Of a stretch of DNA of 64,000 nt, positions 42,877 through 52,353 are shown one piece after another. Both the position numbers and the translations under genes were made by a program. Below the pieces are notes generated by a model. It ran no database searches and was not told the DNA's origin. It saw only the letters and a program-made list of their open reading frames with translations. Source of the stretch: an uncultured Oscillospiraceae bacterium (GTDB lineage Bacteria > Bacillota > Clostridia > Oscillospirales > Acutalibacteraceae); the NCBI GenBank assembly GCA_958448165.1, contig CAUDCW010000001.1:186001-250000 (forward strand), written 5' to 3'. Position 1 is the first letter of the stretch; each line of letters begins with the position of its first letter.

Positions 42877-44937
42877 TTAGTCAATCTTTGCACTTTCAAT
42901 AATCTTCTGTGCAATATGTGCCGGTGCGTCCTCATAACGCACAAAGTTGAATGTAAACGAACCTCTGCCCTGTGTCACCTGGCGGATATATGTTGCAAAA
43001 TCCTGCATTTCCGCCATAGGAACCTCGGCTTCAACAATCTGCATACCGTCCTCGGCAGGATTCATTCCCAATACTCTTCCGCGGCGTTTGTTGACCTCAC
43101 CCATAATATCGCCCATATTGCTGTCCGGCACAATAGCCTTGAGTGTGCCTATCGGCTCAAGCAAGGTGGGGTTAGCGTTTGGCAGTCCGTTTTTGTAAGC
43201 TATCGAGGCAGCCATTTTAAACGACATTTCAGACGAGTCAACCGGATGGTACGAACCGTCATAAAGCGTTGCCTTGAGTCCAACAACAGGATAACCCGCA
43301 AGCACGCCTTTCTTGATACATTCGCGCAGACCCTTTTCTACCGCAGGGAAATATCCCTTCGGCACAGCACCGCCGACAACTCTCTCGGCAAATTCAAGGT
43401 CGTCGCAGTCGCACGGCTCAAACTCAATCCATACATCACCAAACTGACCGTGACCGCCTGACTGTTTCTTGTGCCTGCCCTGAGCCTGAACCTTCTTGCG
43501 TATTGTTTCACGGTAGGCTACCTTCGGCTTTTCAAGCAGAACGTCAACTCCGTATTTAGCCTTTACCTTTGCAACAAGCACATCAAGATGCTGTTCGCCA
43601 AGACCCGAAACGATCATCTGCTTGGTTTCCTTGTTGTTCACAAGCGTAATGGTCGGGTCCTCTTCCATTATCTTCATAACCGCCTGAGCTACCTTATCCT
43701 CTTCACCCTTCGTCTTCGGGTAAATTGCCATAGAATAGCACGGCGACGGATAGTCAATTTTTTCAAGAACTACTTTTCTTGCCGGCGAACACAGTGTGTC
43801 GCCTGTTTTTGTATTTTGAAGCTTTGCAACAGCGCCGATATCTCCGGCGCCGATATACGGCATTTCCTCCTGCTTTTTGCCTCTGATTATCATAACCTTA
43901 TTAATGCGCTCCTGCTCACCGGTACGCATATTAACAAGCGGCTGTTCAGGGGATACCTTGCCGCTTATAACCTTAAAGTACGACAGCTTGCCGACAAACG
44001 GGTCTGCAACGGTTTTGAACACAAGTGCCGCAGTAGCCGCATTATCATTTACGGCAAGCTCCACAGGCTCTCCGTTCGGGTCAAGTGCAAGCTCGGCACT
44101 CTTGTCGGCAGCATTCGGAGCAAGCCAGATAAGTCCGTTCAAAAGCTGGTCAATGCCAAATGTGTTTTGAGCATCACCGCAGAATACCGGGCTTATTGTG
44201 CCGTTTTTAACGCCTCGGCTGACGCCGACAATAATCTCCTCAGGCGTAAATTCCTCGCCGCTAAAGTATTTTTCAAACATTTCATCGCTTGTTTCGGCAA
44301 CCGCCTCGTTGATAGCCGTTCTCAGTCCCTCAAGGCGATCTCCCATATCGGGCATTGCGGTCTGAACCATCTTGCCGTTTTCATATAGATAAGCCTTATA
44401 CTCAAGAAGATTGATGTAGCAATTAGCCTGACCGTCAACAATATACGGAACAACAACCGGACAAACCGACGGACCGAACTGAGCCTTCAGGGTTTCAAAC
44501 ACACGGTAGAATCTTGCGCTTTCATCACAAAGACCGTTTACAAAGAATACCTTTGTAAGTCCTGCATTTGTCGCAGCCTTGACAGCCTTTTCGGTTCCTA
44601 CATTGACACCGTTTTTGCCCGACACAACAATCATCGCCGTGTCGGCAGCACGCATACCCTCTCTTACTCCTCCTTCAAAATCAAAAAGGCCCGGAGTATC
44701 TATCAAATTAATCTTGTGGTTTTTCCATTCCAACGGTGCAACAGCCGTAACTATTGACGTCTTTCTCTTTATTTCCTCCGGATCACAGTCAAGCACTGTG
44801 TTTCCGTCGCTTATTTTTCCAAGCCTGTCGCTTGCTCCTGCAACATACAGCATTGCCTCGGCAACAGAAGTTTTGCCTGAACCGGAATGTCCTGCTATTG
44901 CGATGTTAAGTATTTTTTTTGCATCATACTGCTTCAA
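42877..44937 (-). CDS. Elongation factor G-like GTPase (EF-G II type) with degenerate G motifs
   Basis: 686-aa translational GTPase with all five EF-G domains: G domain, domain II, and III-V (SGGHGQFGDVWIEFEP in domain IV; RRGRVLGM in V). The P-loop is AGHSGSGKTS rather than GHIDHGKTT, as in EF-G paralogues. Two catalytic features are altered: the switch II motif is DTPGLFDF, with Leu where EF-G has the catalytic His (DTPGHVDF), and the base-specificity motif NKxD reads NGLCDE. It is therefore probably not the housekeeping translocase. A ribosome-associated factor with slow or altered nucleotide turnover is possible. Monocistronic; an AAGGAG ribosome site lies upstream. Confidence 0.85.
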   Translation of the reverse strand: MKQYDAKKILNIAIAGHSGSGKTSVAEAMLYVAGASDRLGKISDGNTVLDCDPEEIKRKTSIVTAVAPLEWKNHKINLIDTPGLFDFEGGVREGMRAADTAMIVVSGKNGVNVGTEKAVKAATNAGLTKVFFVNGLCDESARFYRVFETLKAQFGPSVCPVVVPYIVDGQANCYINLLEYKAYLYENGKMVQTAMPDMGDRLEGLRTAINEAVAETSDEMFEKYFSGEEFTPEEIIVGVSRGVKNGTISPVFCGDAQNTFGIDQLLNGLIWLAPNAADKSAELALDPNGEPVELAVNDNAATAALVFKTVADPFVGKLSYFKVISGKVSPEQPLVNMRTGEQERINKVMIIRGKKQEEMPYIGAGDIGAVAKLQNTKTGDTLCSPARKVVLEKIDYPSPCYSMAIYPKTKGEEDKVAQAVMKIMEEDPTITLVNNKETKQMIVSGLGEQHLDVLVAKVKAKYGVDVLLEKPKVAYRETIRKKVQAQGRHKKQSGGHGQFGDVWIEFEPCDCDDLEFAERVVGGAVPKGYFPAVEKGLRECIKKGVLAGYPVVGLKATLYDGSYHPVDSSEMSFKMAASIAYKNGLPNANPTLLEPIGTLKAIVPDSNMGDIMGEVNKRRGRVLGMNPAEDGMQIVEAEVPMAEMQDFATYIRQVTQGRGSFTFNFVRYEDAPAHIAQKIIESAKID

Positions 44938-45028
44938 TATCGGCAGCTCCTTTCAAATGCCACGCAGATTTTCGGTGATTTTATCGAATTATGGCATTTT
45001 TTACAATTACTCAATTAATTGTAATGCA

Positions 45029-45057
45029 ATTGTAGCACAATTACACATAGTATGCAA
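45029..45057 (-). promoter_or_regulatory. Promoter of the EF-G-like gene
   Basis: On the minus strand: TTGCAT (45057-45052), 17-nt spacer, TACAAT (45034-45029), about 90 nt before the ATG. Confidence 0.55.
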
Positions 45058-45194
45058 TGTATTTTTAAGAATTAAAAGCATTTTCACCTATATTACTAAA
45101 CAGACAAGCTATTTCTTGTTAATTATGCACATAGAAGCTGTCGCAAATGCAAAGCACTCACGGCAGCCCCGTTGTTTTTTTATATTTTCAGATA

Positions 45195-46913
45195 TCAGTC
45201 AGCCTTAATTTTTCTGCGCACTATAAAAACCGTGCCGGCTGCTGCTTCAAGAATTAACAGCATAATTGCTACGTTTGCGCTGTCACCGGTTGCAACCTTT
45301 CCTGTCGCTGTGGTTGTTGACGCTGTGGGCGTTCCGCCGCTCGTTGTCGTGGTGGTTTTCGGCGTTGAAGATGTGGGTGCATTTGTCGGTGCGTCTGTAG
45401 GCACGTCTGTAGAAGCATCTGTCGGCTCATCCGTCGGTGCATCTGTCGGCTGCTCCGGAGCGCTCTTTGTAATTGTAAAGGTATCTATACTGTCAGCAGC
45501 CTCGTTGAAGTCAGGCGTTGCCGGGTTGTCATAGGTGCTGTAGGTGCTGAACGTAATCTTGCTGTCGGTTACATTTACAACGGTGTAGCCCGGAATTTTG
45601 TCCTGCTGTGCCACTGCCGTTGAAAGCGGATACACACCCTTGAGATATTCCTGTGAGCCTGTCAGACCGTTAGCAAGATACGGATAATCAGCATTATCCT
45701 TGACGTAAAGCTTCTCGGTGTCAAAGATGTTGTAGTATTTAAGACCGGAGCCTGTGTTGCAGGTGAGGTAAACCGTACCCTGCGGATCCTCATAGCTGTC
45801 GGTGAGTGCGCTCACTCTCTGACCGTTGCTCATAGCATATGTTCTTGCATATACATGGTCGTGACCGGCAAGAACCACGTCAACCCTGAACTCATCCATA
45901 AGCTTTTCAAAACCAGCCTCAACATAGTACTGAATATCTCTGTCGGCAACGTGCTGTGCAACGGATTCCGTTGACTTGTGGTGCTGAACAAACAGCCACT
46001 TGTAGTCCGGGTAGGTTGATACGGCGTTTGTCAATGTCTGTCTGAATGCCTCGATATACGGCTTAGCCTCATCGGTATCTGACGGATATGACGAGTCGTT
46101 GAGAACAACAAACAGAGCGTTGTTGAAGCTGTAGAAGTAGTTGCCCTTATCTGTTGTTACCTCCTGTGCCGCCGCTGTTGTAGTGTTGTTTACAATTGAT
46201 GAAACATCCTGCTCGTTCGGCAGATTGTAGTGATAAAGGAAGCCGTCGTGACGGTCGTGATTTCCTACTGCAGCCGCAAAAGGAAGCTGCTGAAGAACCT
46301 CTGACGAGAAAAGCTCCGAATACTCTGCCTCACTGCCGCCGTTTGTGTCGTTAACCTGGTCGCCTGCCGAGGCAATTAAGTTAACATTTCTTTCAGCAAG
46401 AGCCTTAAGAGTATCGTTCCAGCCTGCTTTTGTTGTTCCGTCTGCGCTGAACACGGCGCTGTTCTTGTCCTCAGAACCGTTGTTAAGCTGAGGGTCGCCG
46501 ACAAAGCCAAAGGTAAATTCACCCTGTGCAGGGGTTTTATATGTATATTCCCTTGACCAAGTCATGCCGCCATCCTCTGAAATACTGTAGGTGTATTTCG
46601 TGTCAGAAGCAAGACCGCTTACCGTAGCCTTGCAGGCTATTTTGCCCTCAACGGCAGGCTGTGTGGTGGCGTCAGCCGTGATGGTGTTTTTGCCGTCATT
46701 GAACTTAACCTTAACACCTGCTGCGGTTGTATCCGCATACCAGTTAAGATTTATCTGTGTTGTGTCCGCACCCGGCTGAAGTGTTAAATCCTCAACCGCA
46801 AGCTGTGACGTCTGCTGTGTCTGTGCCGCAAACGCTGTCTGCACACCTGTAACTGCCATTACAGAAGCAAGTGCCGATGCAAGAATAATTTTCCTGAGTT
46901 TCTTACTCTCCAT
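45195..46913 (-). CDS. Surface metallophosphoesterase with purple-acid-phosphatase-like N-domain and wall-anchor-like tail
   Basis: 572-aa exported phosphoesterase. A signal peptide (1-30) precedes a fibronectin-like N-domain (about 35-130) as in purple acid phosphatases. The calcineurin-like catalytic domain has all metal motifs: GFVGDPQLN, SAGDQVND, VGNHDRH, VQHHKS and LAGHDHVYART. A Pro/Thr/Asp-rich spacer (PTDAPTDEPTDASTD) leads to ATGDS, a hydrophobic helix and RRKIK, which resembles a sortase signal although the LPxTG form is not exact. It probably releases phosphate from extracellular phosphoesters while held at the cell wall. No promoter was identified with confidence. Confidence 0.85.
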   Translation of the reverse strand: MESKKLRKIILASALASVMAVTGVQTAFAAQTQQTSQLAVEDLTLQPGADTTQINLNWYADTTAAGVKVKFNDGKNTITADATTQPAVEGKIACKATVSGLASDTKYTYSISEDGGMTWSREYTYKTPAQGEFTFGFVGDPQLNNGSEDKNSAVFSADGTTKAGWNDTLKALAERNVNLIASAGDQVNDTNGGSEAEYSELFSSEVLQQLPFAAAVGNHDRHDGFLYHYNLPNEQDVSSIVNNTTTAAAQEVTTDKGNYFYSFNNALFVVLNDSSYPSDTDEAKPYIEAFRQTLTNAVSTYPDYKWLFVQHHKSTESVAQHVADRDIQYYVEAGFEKLMDEFRVDVVLAGHDHVYARTYAMSNGQRVSALTDSYEDPQGTVYLTCNTGSGLKYYNIFDTEKLYVKDNADYPYLANGLTGSQEYLKGVYPLSTAVAQQDKIPGYTVVNVTDSKITFSTYSTYDNPATPDFNEAADSIDTFTITKSAPEQPTDAPTDEPTDASTDVPTDAPTNAPTSSTPKTTTTTSGGTPTASTTTATGKVATGDSANVAIMLLILEAAAGTVFIVRRKIKAD

Positions 46914-47030
46914 AAAATTACATCTCCCTGATTAATATTTTTCCCTTGAGAATGTAGCCATTATAATCCCGTAATGTAAAATGCAGAGGTTAATCCTGTA
47001 GCAGCACTGTAAAGCTTATGTGAAATAATT

Positions 47031-47065
47031 AAGCGGCAGGGCGATCCGACATCACCCTGCCGCTT
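47031..47065 (-). terminator. Terminator of the Gld-type ABC operon
   Basis: Perfect 11-bp stem AAGCGGCAGGG/CCCTGCCGCTT; on the minus strand followed by AATTATTTC. It lies about 75 nt past the stop of the last gene. Confidence 0.78.
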
Positions 47066-47138
47066 AGATTTTGATTGATTTCAAATCAGGTTCAAAGACC
47101 TTAATCGAGTTTTAAGAAAGCTCGCTTGACCCTCAGAC

Positions 47139-48773
47139 TTACATCGGAGTTACCGTTTCGCCTTTTGCAATCTTCGGCGCATCCTCAATGATTTTGCTCG
47201 TATAGGTTTCAAATACATATGTATCCGATTTGCCGTTTACCTGAACAAGCATCTTTCTGTTTTCCGCCTTGTAGAAGGTCAGCGTATCCGACGCTTTGCC
47301 GTTGTTGTAATTATACTTTACTGTCAGAACAGCCTTGCCGCTCGGCTTTGCGCCGGAGCCGTCGCCGCTGCGCTGAACGGTTGTGAGATTATCAAAGAAG
47401 GTTGTGAACTTGCTCTCTGCAATGCTCTTGTCACCGTATGTGATTTTTGTGCTTGAGGTTTCGTTGCCCTCGTCATCGGTCTTAGTAACCTTTTCAAGCC
47501 CGAATTTATATGTTTTGCCGTCCGCCGTAATTTCGATTGACGAAAGCTTTTCCTCCGACGGCTTCAGCACATACTCATATTTCAAGTCCTCATAGCTTGT
47601 TGTCGCCCATGCAACCTTTGTGTCGGATACCTGATACACAATGTTTGTGTCGTGATTATACACATACACATTGCCGCTGTCGTCTGCCTTTGAAGCCGAC
47701 AGCTTATAGCTGTTGTCATTAAACTCCGCTTCAACCGTTGCAGCCGGCTTGCTCAGCCCGTATTTCGACAGTTGGTCTTTACTCGGATGATACGCAACAA
47801 CACTCAGTGCCGAAAGTCCCCTGACAGAGCCCTTGACATTGTCGCCGTTGACTACATTTACAAAGCGCTCCTCCGGCTTGGTCAACTTATAATGTGCGCT
47901 GCAGGTTTCGTCGTCATTCGGTACCATTGTCACCTCCTGCGGGAAGTTAGTGCCGCTGAGAGTAAGGCTCTTGAGCTCGGCGTTCTCCTCGGTGCTTGCA
48001 GCATCTGTTATTTCTGTGTTGAGCAGGTCAAGCACGCTGTAGAAAAACGCATTTACGGAATCCTTTCCCGTAAGATAAACCTCAGTCTTATCCGAATATT
48101 TTATGTATGTACCCAGATCGCTGGGAGCGTCATTGCCGATATCCATTTTTACAACCGTACCGTCATTAAAGGTTGTTTTAACCTTGGCTCTCGGCTTGTC
48201 AAGACCATAATCGCTCAGATTCTTGCCCGAGATATCAATAATCTCGGTTGAAGCCATATTTGACGCCTGATTTGCTATAGATTCCGCCTGACCGCTTTGC
48301 AGCTGCGCGTCCTCAAAACCGACAACGGTATATATCGTCTCTTGTGTTTCTTCAACCTCGTTGCCCTCGGCGTCTGTTGTTTTTTCTGTCGGGGTTTCGC
48401 TTAAAATCGTATAGGTACCGGACTCGTTCTCAATTTCAACCTTTGTCACAAGAAGCGGTCCCTGCGTTGTAATCTGTACAACGCCGTCCTCTACAATCTT
48501 GCCGTTTTTATCTCTTGAAACGCCCTCGTCATTTTCAATCTTGTTGCCCTTTGAATCAACCGCATATTCCCTGCCGTTTGCGTCGGTGGGATATGTTGCC
48601 TCAACCGGATTTACGGAATTGGGGTCGCTGCAGGTGGGCATCAGGAAGATCATCGCCATCAAGCCGCCGACAAGCAGCACGACAGCTGCGATTACTATTA
48701 CAAGCATTCTTGTATTTTTGGTGATACCCTTTTTATTTGTTTTATCCTTATTTTTCTTCTCGCCTTTAGCCAT
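47139..48773 (-). CDS. DUF4340-domain membrane-anchored protein
   Basis: 544 aa: a Lys-rich cytoplasmic start, one membrane helix (about residues 22-46), and a long extracytoplasmic region with repeated beta-rich units (LSDYGLDKPRAKVKTTFNDG; LSKYGLSKPAATVEAEF). The repeat of an SxYGL-x-KP-x-A-x-V pattern is typical of DUF4340. This family is regularly encoded with Gld-type ABC exporters and is of unknown function. Its ATG overlaps the stop of the GldG-like gene (TAATG), which indicates tight coupling. It is the last gene of the four-gene operon. Confidence 0.85.
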   Translation of the reverse strand: MAKGEKKNKDKTNKKGITKNTRMLVIVIAAVVLLVGGLMAMIFLMPTCSDPNSVNPVEATYPTDANGREYAVDSKGNKIENDEGVSRDKNGKIVEDGVVQITTQGPLLVTKVEIENESGTYTILSETPTEKTTDAEGNEVEETQETIYTVVGFEDAQLQSGQAESIANQASNMASTEIIDISGKNLSDYGLDKPRAKVKTTFNDGTVVKMDIGNDAPSDLGTYIKYSDKTEVYLTGKDSVNAFFYSVLDLLNTEITDAASTEENAELKSLTLSGTNFPQEVTMVPNDDETCSAHYKLTKPEERFVNVVNGDNVKGSVRGLSALSVVAYHPSKDQLSKYGLSKPAATVEAEFNDNSYKLSASKADDSGNVYVYNHDTNIVYQVSDTKVAWATTSYEDLKYEYVLKPSEEKLSSIEITADGKTYKFGLEKVTKTDDEGNETSSTKITYGDKSIAESKFTTFFDNLTTVQRSGDGSGAKPSGKAVLTVKYNYNNGKASDTLTFYKAENRKMLVQVNGKSDTYVFETYTSKIIEDAPKIAKGETVTPM

Positions 48774-50413
48774 TATCTATGCCTCCTGCGAATCCAGATT
48801 ACAAGCCCGAGAACAAGAACCAAAGCAGGCAGAACATACATAAACAGAGAACCGAGTACAACTATCTGATCCGACATAATGCCAAGCTGCTCGCTCTGTG
48901 TGTTTTTGCTTGCAATTGTAATTTCCGAGTCCTCTCTGTTTGTAAGCTTGTTGAACAGATTTGCAAAATACTCCCCGTTGTTGAAGGTAGAGGAATTGAG
49001 CCACTGAGAATAGAACGACATTCCCGTACCCCAGACAGTAAGTGTTGACTTTGTTCCGTCGCCTGACTTTGTGCTTACCGCACCGGCGTTAAAGCTGCCC
49101 TCAATGTGCTCTGACGGGTTCCAGTTTTCGTCAGCGTCAAAGCTGCGCATTGCCGAGCTTTCAGACGTTGTTGCAATTGCCGTTGCCTTTGCTGAATCGT
49201 CTATAATAACAGGCCTTGTGTATGCACCGATAAGATATTTCTTTGTATCCTTAAGCCCGTCGGCATATTCCGAACTGCCGTATTCAAATACCGAGCAGTA
49301 ATAATCGCCGATATACGGCATATGCGACGAATCGGTATCGGCTACTATTCCCTGACCGATGCTCATTCCCCACTCCTCAAGGATAGAATCAAGGTTCGGC
49401 GATTCAAGCACAGTGTGTGTAGGCACATAGAACAGATTCTTGCCGTAATTACCGCCGTTGCTTAAATAATCGCTGACACGGTTTGCGGCTGCCTCTGTCA
49501 AATCCGATTCCGGCTGGAACAATATCGCCATATCGCAGTCCTGCGGAATGTCTTCGGTCATAAGATTTGTATTTACTATCTCATAGTTGTTGCTCTTCAA
49601 AAGAGTTGTAAGCGCCGACAGAAGACCCTGCGGATCTGAGCCGAAGCCCTCCAATACAGCGACCTTTGTCTGATTCTCAGAGGTTACATAGTAAATTGCA
49701 GAAGTAACTGCGCTTTCAACATTTGATGATTCAACATATGTTTCTCCGCTTGAATAATCGGTACCGAGTGTGAACAAATCGTTTGAAACATCAAGATATT
49801 TATATTTGTCTCCACAGGTTACAATGTAGCTGTAGCTTGTGATATTCTCATTGGGATACTTGTTTACATATGTCGGGTCGGACTGTAAATCAATATATTT
49901 TATTGAAATCTTGTCGTTCTCGGCAACATATTTTTTAAGCAGAGCGTTAGCCTTCAGGAAGTTTTCGTCTGCGTGGGTGTATGTATCTTCCTTTGCAAGG
50001 ACGTTGATAACAACCTCTTTGTCAATGCTGTGCACAAGCTCCTTGGTGCTGTCGGACAGCGCATAAAGGTTCTGACCCGACATATCAATTGACAGTACAG
50101 GAACCTTTGTCTGAAGGACATTCGCAATAATGTTAATCACAATAACCGCCGCAACAACAAGGCAGGTCAGTATAACGGCAAAACCGCCCTTTTTGAACCT
50201 TCGTGAAGAAAAGAGATTTTTTCTTTTCTTTTTATTCTTGTCCTTTTCGTCGCCTGCTTCGCTTTCTTTAACGTCTTCCTTGACGTTGTCTGGCTTCTCG
50301 TCAAATGTTCCGGCTTCAAGAGCGCTTGCAGCTTCATCAGAAATTTTTGTTTCCCCGTTATTGTCTTCGAGGGTATTTTTGATTAAGTTTTCCTTTTCGT
50401 CTTTATAATCCAT
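48773..50413 (-). CDS. GldG-like ABC transporter auxiliary protein
   Basis: 546 aa. A charged cytoplasmic head (1-70, Glu/Lys-rich), a membrane helix (about 76-100), an extracytoplasmic GldG-like domain (VPVLSIDMSGQNLYALSDSTKELV is the family entry motif; VAVLEGFGSDPQG follows), and a C-terminal membrane helix before RRRHR. GldG pairs with GldA and GldF in Bacteroidetes gliding; in Firmicutes the same set exists without gliding and its cargo is unknown. The gene is 13 bp downstream of the permease and overlaps the DUF4340 gene by 1 nt. Confidence 0.85.
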   Translation of the reverse strand: MDYKDEKENLIKNTLEDNNGETKISDEAASALEAGTFDEKPDNVKEDVKESEAGDEKDKNKKKRKNLFSSRRFKKGGFAVILTCLVVAAVIVINIIANVLQTKVPVLSIDMSGQNLYALSDSTKELVHSIDKEVVINVLAKEDTYTHADENFLKANALLKKYVAENDKISIKYIDLQSDPTYVNKYPNENITSYSYIVTCGDKYKYLDVSNDLFTLGTDYSSGETYVESSNVESAVTSAIYYVTSENQTKVAVLEGFGSDPQGLLSALTTLLKSNNYEIVNTNLMTEDIPQDCDMAILFQPESDLTEAAANRVSDYLSNGGNYGKNLFYVPTHTVLESPNLDSILEEWGMSIGQGIVADTDSSHMPYIGDYYCSVFEYGSSEYADGLKDTKKYLIGAYTRPVIIDDSAKATAIATTSESSAMRSFDADENWNPSEHIEGSFNAGAVSTKSGDGTKSTLTVWGTGMSFYSQWLNSSTFNNGEYFANLFNKLTNREDSEITIASKNTQSEQLGIMSDQIVVLGSLFMYVLPALVLVLGLVIWIRRRHR

Positions 50414-50426
50414 CTCAATCCCCTCC

Positions 50427-51128
50427 TCAGCTCCAGCGCTTTCTGTCGATTACTCTTGTTGTAAAGAACAGGAACAATCCGATTACGCTCAGGAAAAATA
50501 CTACGTCAGCAATATTGAAAAGTCCCGAATAAAAATTGCGGTAGCGTGTCATAAACGAAACCGACTTAATAACCGTGTTGATAAAATCAACATTTATCAT
50601 AGAAGCAATATTGTCAAGCATACTGATAAAGAAGCCTGTTGCAATGCCGGCAACCGCAGCAACAACCTGGCTCTCTGTCAGCGACGAAATAAACACGCCG
50701 ATAGCGATTATCGTGCTGCCCAGCAGGAACATACCGATAAGATTGCACAAAATCATTCCCCACTGCGGCGCCGTAAAGCAGGCGATAACAAGCGTCATCG
50801 GAATATACACCGCCATACAGCAAAGATAAACGATCTCTGCCGACAGAAACTTTGCCAGAACTATCTTACACACGCTTATCGGCGCAGTGAGCAGAGCCTG
50901 GTCGGTTTTCTGCCTTTTTTCTTCGCTGAAAAGCTTCATCGTCAGAATCGGCAGTACGCAAAGCGTAATCATAAACATTGAAGAAAAAACATATACAAGA
51001 CTTGATCTGTCGTAATACAGCATATTCCAGAAGAACATACCCGAAAACAGGAAGAACACAGCCATAACAACATATGCAACCGCAGATGTAAAATAGGCGT
51101 TTACTTCCCTTTTGATTATAGCACTCAT
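50427..51128 (-). CDS. ABC-2-type transporter permease, GldF-like
   Basis: 233-aa membrane protein with six hydrophobic segments. It begins MSAIIKREVNAYFTSAVAYV and has the family segment LPILTMKLFSEEKRQKTDQALLTAPIS, which is the amphipathic coupling region of ABC-2 permeases. I chose ATG 51128 over the in-frame TTG at 51131: its ATG shares one base with the ATPase stop (TGATG), and AGGAGG is upstream. It should form the channel with the ATPase encoded before it. Confidence 0.9.
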   Translation of the reverse strand: MSAIIKREVNAYFTSAVAYVVMAVFFLFSGMFFWNMLYYDRSSLVYVFSSMFMITLCVLPILTMKLFSEEKRQKTDQALLTAPISVCKIVLAKFLSAEIVYLCCMAVYIPMTLVIACFTAPQWGMILCNLIGMFLLGSTIIAIGVFISSLTESQVVAAVAGIATGFFISMLDNIASMINVDFINTVIKSVSFMTRYRNFYSGLFNIADVVFFLSVIGLFLFFTTRVIDRKRWS

Positions 51129-52093
51129 CAACGCTTACCTCCTTTTTTGATCGTCCGTGCAGAAGGCTCGGTAAGCCTTAAGAACGCCTCTTCAAGCGAC
51201 AGCTCGTTGCTCTTCATCAAAACAATCGGGCTGTTGTTTTTTGCCATAGCATAAAAAATACCCTTGCTCGGGTCATTGTCCTTGTCGGTTAAAACCTCAT
51301 ATTCATAGCAGTCATCGTCCGACACCTGTCTGCCCTTTTCAACCCTGACAACGCCTTCAACACTGCGCAGAGCATTCATAACTCCCGACGGAGAACCGAC
51401 AACCCTGAGTAAAAGGTTGTTTGAATTTGACAAAGTATTTGAAAGAGCGCTCGTTTTGCTGTCGGCAACAAGCTTGCCCCGGCTTATGATAATTACTCTG
51501 TCACAGATTGCCTGAACCTCGGATAAAACGTGCGAGGACAGGATAACGGTGTGCTTTTTGCCAAGGCCCTTTATAAGATTTCTCATCTCAATAATCTGCT
51601 TCGGGTCAAGGCCGACAGTCGGCTCGTCAAGAATGAGCACCGGCGGATTTCCAAGAAGAGCCTGGGCAAGTCCCACTCTCTGCTTATATCCCTTTGACAG
51701 GTTTTTTATAAGCCTGTCCTGAATATCATTGATTTTTGCAACAGCGCAAATCTCGTCAATATGCTCCTGCTTGGGCAGTCTGACCTTTTTGAGGTTGAAC
51801 ATAAATTCAAGATATTTTCTCACTGTCATATCCATATAAAGGGGCGGTATTTCCGGCAGATAGCCTATCTTTGACTTAGCGCCCTCGGGGTCCTCAAGAA
51901 TTTCACAGCCATCAACCGTTACTGTGCCTGATGTTGATGAAATATAGCCCGTGATTATATTCATTGTGGTTGATTTTCCTGCGCCGTTCGGCCCCAGAAA
52001 TCCGAGTATTTCACCGGATTCGGCGGTAAAACTGACATCGTCAAGCGCAGTATGATCGCCGTATTTTTTTACAAGGTTTTTAACCTCAACCAT
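51128..52093 (-). CDS. ABC transporter ATP-binding protein, GldA-like
   Basis: 321-aa ATPase. Walker A is GPNGAGKST (34-42), the signature is LSKGYKQRVGLAQALLG, Walker B is PVLILDEPTVGLDP, and the switch His is in VILSSHVLSEVQ. The extra C-terminal region (about 235-321) is usual for the exporter class with ABC-2 permeases. First gene of the operon; a TATAAT on the minus strand at 52134-52139 may be its -10 box, but the -35 is poor. A GAAGGAGT ribosome site precedes the ATG. Confidence 0.95.
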   Translation of the reverse strand: MVEVKNLVKKYGDHTALDDVSFTAESGEILGFLGPNGAGKSTTMNIITGYISSTSGTVTVDGCEILEDPEGAKSKIGYLPEIPPLYMDMTVRKYLEFMFNLKKVRLPKQEHIDEICAVAKINDIQDRLIKNLSKGYKQRVGLAQALLGNPPVLILDEPTVGLDPKQIIEMRNLIKGLGKKHTVILSSHVLSEVQAICDRVIIISRGKLVADSKTSALSNTLSNSNNLLLRVVGSPSGVMNALRSVEGVVRVEKGRQVSDDDCYEYEVLTDKDNDPSKGIFYAMAKNNSPIVLMKSNELSLEEAFLRLTEPSARTIKKGGKR

Positions 52094-52353
52094 TAACTGG
52101 TCACTCCTTCGCTTTAATATGTTAAAACCATTTATTATAGTAAGTTAAAGTCAGAATTTAAGTGTTAAGAATGTATGAATTTTTAGCGTGCATTTGGTAA
52201 ATAATAGCCTAAGAAAAGCTTGTCGAAATGCACTTTTGTGCGTTATTAATAATTTTTCCGACACTTTTTCGTCACTTGCAAATCTGTGTCAAATCATTGC
52301 CATATGCGTTATAACCTTGGGAATTTCAGGTTCTTGCACACTGCATATCACGT

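Noticed and set aside
43471..44388. 305-codon plus-strand open frame
   Set aside because: Antisense to the EF-G-like gene and Cys/His-rich; a shadow frame.
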